From: Arion vulgaris
Lineage: Eukaryota; Mollusca; Gastropoda; Stylommatophora; Arionidae
Length of the DNA stretch: 64,000 bases
Direction: 5' to 3'
Assembly: GCA_020796225.1 (NCBI GenBank)
Contig: CM036755.1
Span: forward strand, 12,164,994-12,228,993
A model generated the notes under the pieces. That model did no database searches. It was not told the DNA's origin and worked only from the letters and a program-made list of their open reading frames with translations. Below are positions 52,401 to 59,610 of this stretch, piece after piece. Each line of letters starts with the position of its first letter. The first letter of the stretch is position 1. The translations under genes were made by a program, and so were the position numbers.

Positions 52401-55218
52401 CAGAGATGTGACTCACAGAGATATGACTCACAGAGATATGACTCACAGAGATATGACTCACAGAGATATGACTCACAGAGATATGACTCACAGAGATATG
52501 ACTCACAGAGATATGACTCACAGAGATATGACTCACAGAGATATGACTCACAGAGATATGACTCACAGAGATATGACTCACAGAGATATGACTCACAGAG
52601 ATATGACTGTCTTATTATTGTTGACAGGCTGGAATAGGGAAGCTGCATATAAATCAAGTGGGGCGGATTATCGTAATGGGTACGCGTTTACATCTCCACT
52701 CGAACACAAGAGAGTTACGGGTTCAATAAGCATGAAAGTAAAATACATTCTTAAAATTTATCAATAGCATGATCGCATGTTTCAGCTCGCGCACACACAA
52801 ACACACGCGCACACATGCACATACATGCACAATATGTATACTCAAACGTAATATGTGTTTCTCCTTCTTCTCCTGCGATCAACTTCTGCCATGCGACTAC
52901 TCCGGTATGTGTCATAAACAGGGCGGTGTGCTTGAGGTCCCCCATAGTTTGTTTTGTAGGGTTGTTTCTGTTTGCCAGATTTCCATTCTCACATGGCTTA
53001 GGCTGGGGCAGTCTTGCAGGATGTGCTCTGGGGATTGCTTTGGTGCTCCACAGGTGCAGGCAGCCGAGTCTCTGAGACCCATTCTATGGAGGTGTGCCCT
53101 GAGACCGTAGTGTCTCGTTCTAAGTCTGAAGACTGTAGTCTGTGCTTTTGTTTAGTGTATTATATGGACGTTTGAAATCAGTAAACATGCATACATACAT
53201 ACACAATCAGCACCATCATCGTGTGCCATACCGACTGGAGTAGAACATATATCTCAGCATACATCCATCATTAATACTAACTATAAGTGTATTGTTAAGA
53301 AATCTCATTGTGAAAGTTGGTAGACGGCATGAAAGCAAGGGAAAGACAAAGATATAATTAGGAAGGAGACATCATGAGGTAGATAATGAAAGGTCTGACA
53401 GAGTGTAACGTCAGGGCAAAAGACCTAACTTGTTGAAGAATCGCTATTTCTTATAACTTATTAAGACAACGCCGGTCAGTTGTCTGGTCTAGTTATCTAG
53501 AGTTGGCTGTGAACAAACAATTGAGGTGGAGACGGCACATAATTGCTTGATAAGTTGGAAATGTTGAAGCACTTACGTACAGGGAAGTAAGGATGTCCAA
53601 ACATGTCAATTTATCGTATTCTGTCTTGTCTCCCTTTAATTTTATCGGCTGTCACTATGTGTTCCAAACCTCTCTCAAGCCCACGTGCCCAGCGTGTTCG
53701 TAGCGCGTTGGACTACGGTTGACAAGTCCTCTGTATGTGCGGGTTCAACTCCGCGGACTGGCAGAAAAACTACAGGTTCCCCAGATTGACGGTGTTCGTG
53801 GCACCGAACCAAAGGGTTACGATGTCCGTGACACCGAGCCGAAGAGCTTTCAGCTCAAGTGCTTCTGGATCGGAAAAACCAAAACCTCTCTCATTTAGGG
53901 TCTCTGTGGCTAAGGGTTATATATTTGTCTTGCGTTATGAAGATCGTGTGTTCGAATCCGGACGGCCCCGTTTTGTTAATGAGTGCTTTTTATCAGAAAC
54001 ATTTTGGATTGTTGCCAGAGATGCAGATTTAGTACTTTGTGCAAAACTCTCAGCAGGTGGCGTGCAATACTCTCGGTAGGGAGCCTGCAATACTCTCGGC
54101 AGGTGGCGTGCAATACTCTCCACAGTTGGCGTGCAATACTCTCGGCAAGTGGCGTACCATTTCTAAGGAGAGGTACCGAGCCATGTGGGGTGAAACCAGA
54201 TGCAATAAGTCACTCCTTCTGTTTTATACCGTTTTTGAAAGACCTTTATTCTTTCTCATGACATGCCCGTAAATAAAAGGTAATTACCGCTCTCTTGTGC
54301 TGATAATGAAATCAGGTACATACATATTCATTTACACATACATATTCATATACATATTCATATACACATACATTTTCTTCTTCATCTTGCACGGACATAT
54401 ACTAGACTGATTGATTGATAGGACCTTCATCATTGCACTTTGGTAAGTAACCATGTGTGCACAGATCTCTTTCTTACACAGGAAGATCTCAGTAGCAGTG
54501 TACGATCTCTGCAGTACAAATGAGAGTCCCCAAACGTCATTTAGAATACGGTGAAGATATTGATATAGGAATGTTTATTTTACTAATGATATTTGTTCCA
54601 ACAGAGACTTTCTAGTCTGATCTTCTCCATTTTGAACTGCATAGTCCACTTTTACGTTCTCAACTTGAACATGTGACCTACGTTTCATCGTCCGTCTTCG
54701 ATAGGACTAGGAATCATATATATATATATATATATATATTTGATCTCAAATACACTTAGGTCAGGGATCTCTTGGAAATATCCCGATGGCTTCACGAGGG
54801 AGCGAACCGAGTATCTTTGTAACGAGAGGTGAGCACCTAGCCTCTACGCCACATATACTGCAGCATGAACAGACACACACATGTACCTAATCCGACACAT
54901 ATTGACATATTCACGCAAACTAACATACACATAAAGATACACATGTTTATGTTTACTACCAGACTTGCTTTTGTTCTTACAGCTGGCAACTATTACCAAG
55001 GTGGCTACAATAATCCTCAATTCCCACCTGGAAATGTGTATTCGGGTCAACCACCTAACGGTCAGATGATACATACGTATCCAGCCCAAACTGTCATGTA
55101 CCAAGCCAACCCTAGCAACCAAGGACCACATATGTACCCAGGTGCACCACCTATGTACACAGCAAGTGCACCCAGTGACCCAGACACTTCTCAAACTATT
55201 CCACAATCTAAAGAATAA
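37369..55218 (+). CDS. Shisa/CYYR1-like single-pass membrane adaptor, gene copy B (4 exons)
   Basis: Join of 37,369-37,414, 48,652-48,772, 51,287-51,453 and 54,983-55,218; 189 residues; all introns GT-AG with phases 1, 2 and 1. Order of parts: signal peptide (residues 1-16, FFFVLL core), short ectodomain with exactly six cysteines in a Cys/Tyr-rich pattern (C, C, CC, CC; CSYGCC and YPCC), one transmembrane helix (about 60-86), a stop-transfer RRRR, then a Pro/Gln/Tyr-rich tail with a PPxY motif (PPMY, about 167-170). This architecture fits the six-cysteine single-transmembrane superfamily that includes Shisa, CYYR1, WBP1 and VOPP1, membrane adaptors that bind WW-domain proteins such as Nedd4-type ligases through PPxY. 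The exact subfamily and function are not known from sequence. Its splice sites lie within minisatellites, which is unusual. The diverged copy A supports the exon structure. Confidence 0.85.
37530..37650. repeat. 59-60-bp tandem duplication after exon 1 (copy B)
   Basis: Two near-identical units with agaagtgatgtgtgtgtttt and 'aattgtaagtgttcgttac'; unit A has one copy at about 11,860. Confidence 0.85.
37690..37940. repeat. 54-bp minisatellite, about 4 diverged copies (intron 1, copy B)
   Basis: Same family as 13,010-14,150 (ggtaggttgtggtatgagtg and 'tttccaacctacagaatg'). Confidence 0.85.
38187..39250 (-). pseudogene. Helitron Pif1-like helicase, C-terminal half
   Basis: Minus strand: ETPTCNINTNSAMGKVLQ with a Walker-B-like IIW, SSFGGALILL, INTR with ACLKS-like segment, and at the end the intact stretch FPVRLAFAMTINKSQGQS and HGQLYVACSRV (helicase motifs V and VI). 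Many stops in the middle. Confidence 0.85.
39770..40445 (-). pseudogene. Helitron region between Rep and helicase
   Basis: Minus strand: SNEAVWRIYDF-like, FPIHERHPTVVHLAVPLENG, QRVYFTTKNAHARA, PTTLTAFFSLCRDDIFAKTL, VYTVHPNNAEC-like, then LTTCFPSNPRTLWEKY-like. Recognised as Helitron by this chain of conserved blocks; at least six frameshifts or stops. Confidence 0.8.
40500..40969 (-). pseudogene. Helitron N-terminal region
   Basis: Minus strand: YALPNESYSHLQFRAQKRKA and SETDEQQKARLQLL (charged repeats typical of the Helitron N-terminus), then a YDYSLHPNVVIGKMD-like segment with a Cys pair. Rep should follow but the sequence passes straight to the block before the helicase at about 40,440. 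Confidence 0.7.
41965..42310. repeat. 54-bp minisatellite, 6 copies (intron 1, copy B)
   Basis: Units of gttcttcaatctcttggcaa and 'ctactgttggatgaggacac', nearly identical. Unit A has one unit (14,255-14,310). It starts two bases from the Helitron 5' end. Confidence 0.95.
42384..44021 (-). mobile_element. 1.64-kb retroposon with 8-bp target-site duplication (unit-B-specific)
   Basis: Flanked by gtgtattt at 42,376-42,383 and 44,022-44,029; unit A has the empty site. On the minus strand it ends in (GAA)n, so target-primed insertion is likely although 8 bp would also fit a hAT transposon; no terminal inverted repeats are seen. More GC-rich than its surroundings. A minus-strand frame at 42,895-43,146 (EAKRREIYWVKLAERKSLSC then VGERKISVALLALIETTF) shows an internal repeat but matches no family I recognise. 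A decayed relative is at 20,736-21,150. Confidence 0.6.
44030..44540. other. Unit-conserved intronic DNA
   Basis: No gene seen. Colinear with 14,395-14,900 of unit A. Confidence 0.5.
44540..45065 (-). pseudogene. LINE C-terminal remnant
   Basis: Same family as the 9.94 and 34.39 kb LINEs: (gat)n tail at 44,548-44,562, then minus-strand GRRM-like, GHIKRHECLEK-like and RVLRISWTEKRTN-like segments, all in broken frames. Confidence 0.7.
45066..45865. other. Unit-conserved intronic DNA
   Basis: No gene seen. 45,250-45,680 is colinear with 16,790-17,190 of unit A. Confidence 0.5.
46040..47575. repeat. 61-bp minisatellite, about 25 copies, derived from LINE coding sequence
   Basis: Units with cttgaaccctttgtctccca and 'cttcaatgcccgctctgtga'. 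On the minus strand each unit reads RNDKIITERALKWETKGSR, which matches RNDQRISKQALKWYAKGSR of the LINE at 35.4 kb. 61 is not a multiple of three, so no long frame results. Variants atcatt/atcttt/atattt mark sub-blocks. Confidence 0.95.
47600..48045 (+). mobile_element. SINE family 3, near full length
   Basis: tRNA-like head (ggtagaagctcggtgctcgt, B box ggctcgctccctcgtg), then 'tatcggagacggacgata', 'gtgttcaatttgagcacgta', 'gagcaggttggacagccgct', 'gtgctacggagttcgtgcat', 'agatcttcctgtgtaagaaa' and a (tcaa)n tail. Best reference copy of the family, about 440 bp. Confidence 0.88.
48228..48651 (+). repeat. 87-bp repeat carrying 3' splice sites, 5 acceptors (before exon 2, copy B)
   Basis: Acceptors of identical sequence, ctttctgttgcag, end at 48,303, 48,390, 48,477, 48,564 and 48,651. 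Each of the first four is followed by about 18 bases that mimic the head of exon 2 (gtgtgtttatggctcta versus gtgtatctatgtctcta). So the repeat was formed from intron end plus exon start. Entry through any of the first four would read GVFMALQSPLYDNTYLYIYL and stop. Confidence 0.9.
48652..48772 (+). CDS. Gene copy B exon 2 (six-cysteine ectodomain)
   Basis: 121 bases, phase 1 to 2: (G)VSMSLDRCTYTPYPSDVEDY then EYCSYGCCYTTMYPCCDEP. All six ectodomain cysteines are in this exon, together with seven tyrosines. The acceptor ctttctgttgcag is the fifth of five tandem acceptors and the donor GTGAGTAA is the first of fourteen tandem donors. Confidence 0.85.
48773..49234 (+). repeat. 33-bp repeat carrying 5' splice sites, 14 copies (after exon 2, copy B)
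   Basis: Each unit begins GTGAGTAATC and ends ctttcttct; the first begins exactly at the exon-2 donor. Thirteen further copies of the optimal GTGAGTAA lie at 33-bp spacing. If a later donor were used the exon would read through CCA ATG TGA and stop. One unit (48,839) has tttt for tctt and another (49,169) tatt for tctt. Absent from copy A. Confidence 0.93.
49370..50462. repeat. 31-32-bp minisatellite, about 34 copies (intron 2, copy B)
   Basis: Units of aactctccaccttccataca plus acttgtctct or acttgtctgct; the two length variants are interspersed. Same family as 22,690-23,347. Confidence 0.95.
50463..50975. other. Intron 2 of copy B, nothing recognised
   Basis: A short piece near 50,520-50,600 (gaaacgctggagatggatca) resembles LINE C-terminal sequence on the plus strand; otherwise unique. 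Confidence 0.45.
50978..51286 (+). repeat. 53-bp repeat with decayed 3' splice sites (before exon 3, copy B)
   Basis: About six units at 51,001, 51,054, 51,107, 51,160, 51,213 and 51,266 spacing. Each carries ttctgtctttgatctcaata or the tattt variant; the last, before exon 3, reads tctttgatttcagtac. Thus the acceptor plus exon start is repeated, but the AG is AA in every upstream copy. Confidence 0.85.
51287..51453 (+). CDS. Gene copy B exon 3 (transmembrane helix)
   Basis: 167 bases, phase 2 to 1: TLTAAFIVPMVLGSVGLVVC AIVVAIVVVI is a 27-residue hydrophobic helix, followed by RRRRLQTTIQYGTTI. Acceptor tttgatttcag, donor GTAAGAA. Strongly conserved with copy A. Confidence 0.88.
51545..51956 (-). 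mobile_element. SINE family 3 copy (intron 3, copy B)
   Basis: Reverse-oriented: tail side gacatcatcatcgcacttcg, head side ggtgagcacctaacctctac. Its 5' head abuts the 15-bp array that follows. No equivalent at this place in unit A. Confidence 0.82.
51949..52608. repeat. 15-bp minisatellite with 43 TGACTCA sites (intron 3, copy B)
   Basis: Units actcacagagatatg or actcacagagatgtg. TGACTCA occurs 43 times from 51,959 to 52,589 at exactly 15 bp. The A/G variants run in blocks (2, 2, 3 and 4 G units). All six frames are nearly open because 15 is a multiple of three; this is not coding. Confidence 0.97.
52609..52855. other. Intron 3 of copy B with a CA-rich tract
   Basis: Nothing coding recognised; cacacgcgcacacatgcac tract at about 52,790-52,830. 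Confidence 0.5.
52856..53165 (-). pseudogene. LINE C-terminal remnant (RNase H class)
   Basis: Minus strand: AQTTVFRLRTRHYGLRAHLH, RMGLRDSAACTCGAPKQSPE, HILQDCPSLSHVR, TTLQNKLWGT and, in another frame, TALFMTHTGVVAW. Zinc-knuckle tail as at 33.89 kb. Fairly well kept over 90 codons. Confidence 0.82.
53166..53687. other. Intron 3 of copy B, LINE 3'-UTR-like pieces
   Basis: 53,208-53,245 and 53,635-53,670 resemble the 3' UTR of the LINE at 59.44-59.64 kb (gtgccataccgactggagta and 'gctgtcactatgtgttc'). The rest is not recognised. Confidence 0.4.
53688..53886 (+). mobile_element. SINE family 2 copy
   Basis: gcgtgttcgtagcgcgttgg head, ggttcaactccgcgg B box, accgaaccaaagggttacga, 'ccgagccgaagagctttcag', end 'gcttctggatcgg' plus A-rich tail. 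Immediately followed by a SINE family 1 copy. Confidence 0.88.
53896..54245 (+). mobile_element. SINE family 1 copy with internal amplification
   Basis: tRNA-like head diverged (tctgtggctaagggttatat), B box gtgttcgaatccgg. The body segment tgcaatactctcggcaggtg plus gcg is present four times in tandem where other copies have one, which lengthens the element by about 90 bases. Confidence 0.85.
54246..54404. other. Short spacer with (catatt)n-like repeats
   Basis: acatacatattcatatacac-like imperfect repeats; nothing else. Confidence 0.6.
54405..54860 (-). mobile_element. SINE family 3 copy next to exon 4 (copy B)
   Basis: Reverse-oriented, with a (ta)n expansion at 54,717-54,740. Paralogue of 24,870-25,285; ends about 120 bases before exon 4. 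Confidence 0.82.
54983..55218 (+). CDS. Gene copy B exon 4 (Pro/Tyr-rich cytoplasmic tail)
   Basis: 236 bases ending in TAA. Reads NYYQGGYNNPQFPPGNVYSG, QPPNGQMIHTYPAQT, YPGAPPMYTASAPSDP and ends IPQSKE. PPMY is a PPxY motif. Acceptor ttgttcttacag is lost in copy A. Confidence 0.88.
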
Positions 55219-55540
55219 GTTAATCTACCCCCTACAGATGCGTGCATGGGTGAATTATTGCTAGATCTATAAACAGTGGGAAAAAATATTAGAACTAAAT
55301 TTATACTAAAAACATGGTCGTCCAAAAATAATATTTCTTAGGGTGGGGTTTAATAATAAATGTGTGTAGTTTACTATGCGAAAATATAGAAGATCATATT
55401 CACATAATATTGTTTATATCAACCGTCAGTTTTTCATAGGAGTTGGGGGAACCATTGTCCTCCTTCACTTAACGTATGGACGCCTATGACGAGAAATGTT
55501 GTCAAAAAAGTATCCATAAAACGGTCATTATCATCATCAA
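55219..55540. other. 3' UTR and downstream flank of copy B
   Basis: Contains the AATAAA at 55,355. Colinear with 25,645-25,800 and 26,341-26,520 of unit A, without the 540-bp insertion. Confidence 0.6.
55355..55360 (+). terminator. Polyadenylation signal, gene copy B
   Basis: AATAAA 137 bases after the stop codon and followed by a gt-rich stretch (tgtgtgtag). The only canonical signal close to the stop. Confidence 0.5.
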
Positions 55541-55690
55541 TCTACATCGCGCCGCTCAGGGATAATAAAAATAAAAACCAAATATGTCCACTCAGTTCTA
55601 TCTTGTGCCTTTATTTTGACTTCAAACCTTATTTTATGCACGGCTTTATTTTTACTTCAAACCTTATTTTATGCACGGCTTTGTGCTCTG

Positions 55691-55889
55691 TTTTTTTTCG
55701 ATCACGAAGCACTTGAGCTGAAAGCTCTTCGGCTCGGTGTCATGGACATCGTAACCCTTCGGTTCGGTGCCACGAACACCGTAAATCTGGGAACCTGTAG
55801 CTTTTCTGCCAGTTGGCGGAGTTGAACCCGCACTCACAGAGGACTTGTTACTCGTAGTCCAATGCGCTACGAACACGCCGGCAGGCGGG
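55691..55889 (-). mobile_element. SINE family 2 copy (unit-C-specific)
   Basis: Starts with tttttttcgatcacgaagca, ends with 'gcgctacgaacacgccggc'. Flanked by gctttgtgctctg and gcttgagctctg, an imperfect target-site duplication. Units A and B have the empty site. Confidence 0.85.
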
Positions 55890-56039
55890 CTTGAGCTCTG
55901 TTTGAAAATTTGCCTCCATTTGTTATTAGAACTCTTTTTTCCTTTTGTCTAAGCGCTGTTCAATTTAGTGTCTGTCATGAGCGTCTTTCTATCCTCATCC
56001 ATGAAGATATGCCCAATACATCGCCATCGTATCTTATGT

Positions 56040-56445
56040 ATTTCTTGATATCTGATCACCTAGGCCGGCAGGTATGTCATTTGATATCTGATCACCTAGG
56101 CCGGCAGGTATGTCACTTAATATCTGATCACCTAGGCCGGCAGGTATGTCACTTGATATCTGATCACCTAGGCTGGCAGGTATGTCACTTGATATCTGAT
56201 CACCTAGGCCGGCAGGTATGTCACTTGATATCTCATCATCTACGCAGGCAGGTATGTCACTTGATATCTGATCACCTAGGCCGGCAGGTATGTCATTTGA
56301 TATCTGATCACCTAGGCTGGCAGGTATGTCACTTAATATCTGATCACCTAGGCCGGCAGGTATGTCACTTGATATCTGATCACCTACGCAGGCAGGTATG
56401 TCACTTGATATCTGATCACCTACGCAGGCAGGTATGGTTCTTGAT
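56040..56445. repeat. 36-bp minisatellite, about 11 copies (unit C)
   Basis: Units of tatctgatcacctaggccgg plus caggtatgtcacttga; variants with aggctgg and acgcagg. Units A and B have one diverged unit each (about 262-300 and 26,784-26,822). Confidence 0.95.
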
Positions 56446-56595
56446 TGAATCAATAACACAATAATTGAAAGTTAATCACTAATCGATGACAATAATTAAG
56501 TTTATAAATTATTGTCACAGAAGACGTTCTTATGATTTAAATAAATTACTAATTTATCAGTTAGAAGAGTCGGGAGAACTTACTAGAAACAGAAA
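56446..56595. other. Spacer between two arrays
   Basis: Matches about 300-430 of unit A; nothing coding. Confidence 0.6.
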
Positions 56596-57115
56596 GTTGT
56601 TCAGACAGTCTGTGATGAAAGTGACGTTCAGACAGTCTGTGATGAAAGTAACGTTCAGACAGTCTGTGATGAAAGTGACGTTCAGTCAGTCTGTGATGAA
56701 AGTGACGTTCAGTCAGTCTGTGATGAAAGTAACGTTCAGTCAGTCTGTGATGAAAGTAACGTTCAGACAGTCTGTGATGAAAGTGACGTTCAGTCAGTCT
56801 GTGATGAAAGTAACGTTCAGACAGTCTGTGATGAAAGTGACGTTCAGTCAGTCTGTGATGAAAGTGACGTTCAGACAGTCTGTGATGAAAGTGACGTTCA
56901 GACAGTCTGTGATGAAAGTGACGTTCAGTCAGTCTGTGATGAAAGTGACGTTCAGACAGTCTGTGATGAAAGTAACGTTCAGACAGTCTGTGATGAAAGT
57001 GACGTTCAGACAGTCTGTGATGAAAGTAACGTTCAGACAGTCTGTGATGAAAGTAACGTTCAGACAGTCTGTGATGAAAGTAACGTTCAGACAGTCTGTG
57101 ATGAAAGTAACGTTC
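56596..57115. repeat. 27-bp minisatellite, 19 copies (unit C)
   Basis: Units of gttcagacagtctgtgatga plus aagtgac or aagtaac, with a cagtcag variant. Units A (430-456) and B (27,210-27,236) have one unit. Confidence 0.95.
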
Positions 57116-57369
57116 CACACAAGGAACATACTACTTGTTGATACATTTATCAGTTTGTTATTCTAAAATATCATATCTTTGTTCTAATAAATTGTTGCCG
57201 GCAGTTTTCAACGGACGTTCATCGAAATATATTGTCTGTTGGTAGCATGGAACAAATTCTCGTAAATATATTTAATAATATCTTCAAGAAGCAGGTGAGA
57301 ACAGATCGCTTATAAAACTTATCAGAAAGAAACCAGCAATATTTTCTGAACATGTTTTGTGAAGTAGTA

Positions 57370-57672
57370 AGCTTGAATATATTGTGAAAACTGGTAAGAT
57401 ACAAGAGAAGAGAGAGAGAGAGATGCTGACAAGAGGAATATATTGTGAAAACTGGTAAGATAAAGAGAGAGAGAGAGAGATGCTGACAAGAGGAATACAT
57501 TGTGAAAACTGGTAAGATACAAGAGAAGTGAGAGAGAGATGTTGACAAGAGGAATATATTGTGAAAACTGGTCAGATACCAGAGAAGTGAGAGAGAGATG
57601 CTGACAAGAGGAATATATTGTGAAAACTGGTCAGATACCAGAGAAGTGAGAGAGAGATGTTGACAAGAGGAA
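57370..57672. repeat. 59-bp minisatellite, about 5 copies (unit C)
   Basis: Same family as 722-845 and 27,470-27,735; two copies carry a longer (ga)n stretch and atgctgac for atgttgac. Confidence 0.9.
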
Positions 57673-57863
57673 TATATTCTAGTTAGCTTAACATCATGAC
57701 ACGGCATTAAACTAATATCAGAACTTGTAGATAGAACAATAGACAGAAAGTTGTAGAAGAACACGATAACCTGCGATTGCTGGCACGGCACTTAATGATG
57801 ATAGATATGTAAAGCTTGCTGGAAACAATTTTAACAATTATTCTAATAACAAAAAGAAATGAT

Positions 57864-57930
57864 TGTTCTATTACTTGATTGAATCAACTAATATTGTTCT
57901 ATTACTTGATTGAATCAACTAATATTGTTA
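57864..57930. repeat. 31-bp minisatellite, 2 copies (unit C)
   Basis: Same unit as the long arrays in A and B but only two copies; either the ancestral state or a contraction. Confidence 0.9.
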
Positions 57931-58189
57931 CAATATGTATCTACAAATGAAGATTCAAAAATGACAGCGAAAGAAAAAAATATTCAACTTGAGAACATAT
58001 CAGAAAAACAATGAAAGAGAGACAAGAAGTAAGATCTATTTATTTGTATTAACATATAATTTTCAAGTCAAATATTTGATCTGGTTATCTCTAAAATGTT
58101 ATAATTATGAAGATCTTGTTCATTGATATGTTTTTATTTCAATAAAGTTTATATAAACACAATTTGCAAGAAAGTATTAATTACGTTGT

Positions 58190-58565
58190 TTGAGTTTTAG
58201 TTTGAAATATCTTCATTGCAGTCTGGACATGTTCATAGGTGCTCCGATCTCCTTCGCAATATCTCCAACAGCGTTCAGCGACTAGCCAACCAGTTTGATG
58301 TTGATTGATAAGTCTGCTCATATACCTGTTGTGCTGTTCTTTTCTGGCCCACTACACCTTTAATCCAAGTTCTTGCAATCTAGCAGTTGACGTGGATTCG
58401 TTCAGATGAAAATTCACTTTGCGACGACACTCTACTATGGCGTTCAGAACATCAGCTCTATCCATTGGCTGAACCACAGTAATATTTTCGGAGCCAGCCT
58501 GTCTGCTCTCTCATTGCCATCAACAGCCATGTGCCCCGGAACGAAAATTAATGTAATTCTGTGAA
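58190..58565 (-). pseudogene. LINE RNase H C-terminus and tail, unit C copy
   Basis: Minus strand: RITLIFVPGHMAVDGNERAD RLA (the H and D of RNase H), then DVLNAIVECRRKVNFHLNES and RLQELGL, ending in the Trp/Cys segment seen at 2.8 kb. Longer than the A and B copies, which stop at the same point near the NES segment. Confidence 0.8.
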
Positions 58566-58664
58566 TTGTTGACGTTTGTAGTGTTTCAGTCTATTGCCTG
58601 CGCACTGATCCAGCCTCCACCTTCCAGACCATACTCAATGAATCAACCAGAATGCGCGCATGAG

Positions 58665-59115
58665 TGTAATACTATTGCTCTTGCTGTTATATGGCTCGGA
58701 AACACAACATGGAAGACAAGAAAAGATACCATCAGAAAACTGCAGACCTTCGTAAATGGATGTTAATGTAGAACAGATGGACTAAGCTGATTTGATAAGA
58801 TTACAAACGAGGAACTCAGAGAAAGAACTAAGCAGGTACCAGTGGAGAAAGAGCTCAGGAAGAGACGCTGGCGATGGATAGGACATACATGGAATAGAAC
58901 GACCGGAAGTATTACAAAATAGACATTGTTTTGGAGCTCGCAGGGAAAGAGGAGTAAGGAAAGGTCTAGAGTCTAGACAGACCTGGAGAAGAGAACTGGA
59001 GACTGATATTAAAGGATAGGTAGAACATGGAAATAATTGTAAGGGATGGCAAGAGAGAGGAAGAGCTTGAAGAAGTTTGTTGAAGACATGTGCTCCGTTG
59101 GGAGTTGAGATGTGA
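58665..59115 (+). pseudogene. LINE C-terminal remnant, plus strand
   Basis: Reads TWKTRKDTIRKLQTFVNGC, ITNEELRERTKQVPVEKELR, KRRWRWIGHTWNR, then a shifted frame with TWRRELETDI. This is the C-terminal segment of endonuclease/RT LINEs. Confidence 0.8.
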
Positions 59116-59254
59116 AGAAGAAGAAGCTGTCAAATTAGTACATATCGACATACACATGTTTAGATGTGCAAGTTAGTTTGGAATAAAGTACCAGATATAG
59201 ATGTTTAGGAGAAGAAAATATAATAGCATACAAACACATCACAGAGACATATAG
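59116..59254. other. Short spacer
   Basis: AT-rich sequence between a LINE tail and a 51-bp array; nothing recognised. Confidence 0.5.
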
Positions 59255-59412
59255 TTGTTGAAATGAGAGCATGTTGAACAACATATTAGTTGGAACATAT
59301 GTATTCCAATGAAATGAGAGCGTGTTGAACAACATATTAGTTGGAACATATGTATTCCAATGAAATGAGAGCATGTTGAACAACACATTAGTTGGAACAT
59401 ATGTATTCCAAA
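59255..59412. repeat. 51-bp minisatellite, 3 copies
   Basis: Units with ttggaacatatgtattccaa (a near-palindrome) and gaaatgagagcgtgttgaac. The same array recurs at 61,285-61,640 on the other side of a LINE. Confidence 0.93.
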
Positions 59413-59610
59413 ACATACACATTGTCTAAGTGAAACATTATTCATCATCATCAGATGCCGTGCCGGCTGACGTAGGCGATCATGGATCTCCACAAATCTC
59501 TGTCTTTGGTGTTTGCTATCATCTCAGATGTTGACGCTCTACCGTGCCATGAAGTCAGACTATCCACAATTTTCTCTCTGTGTCTTCCTCTGTCTCGTCT
59601 ACCCTCGATT

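Larger units (their letters stand above)
26521..55540. repeat. Segmental-duplication unit B
   Basis: Second paralogous block, about 29 kb, colinear with unit A but with private insertions: SINE at 26.9 kb, LINE at 35.2 kb, Helitron at 38.0 kb, retroposon at 42.4 kb. It lacks the 3.87-6.47 kb segment of unit A that holds the Penelope-like element. It carries the intact gene copy B. The end of B (55.37-55.54 kb) resembles the end of A (26.34-26.52 kb), which fixes the repeat junction. Confidence 0.85.

Noticed and set aside
51869..52767. Five overlapping reading frames of 217-269 codons on both strands
   Set aside because: They cross the 15-bp array; a period divisible by three without stops opens all frames. 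The region is intronic in copy B.
56596..57115. Hammerhead ribozyme array (ctgtgatgaaagt units)
   Set aside because: The core would need CUGAUGA followed later by GAAA; the unit has CUGUGAUGAAAG with no stem II, so no fold is supported.
55910..57166. Frames of 141-226 codons over the 36-bp and 27-bp arrays
   Set aside because: Arrays exist only in unit C; the seeds in A and B are non-coding.
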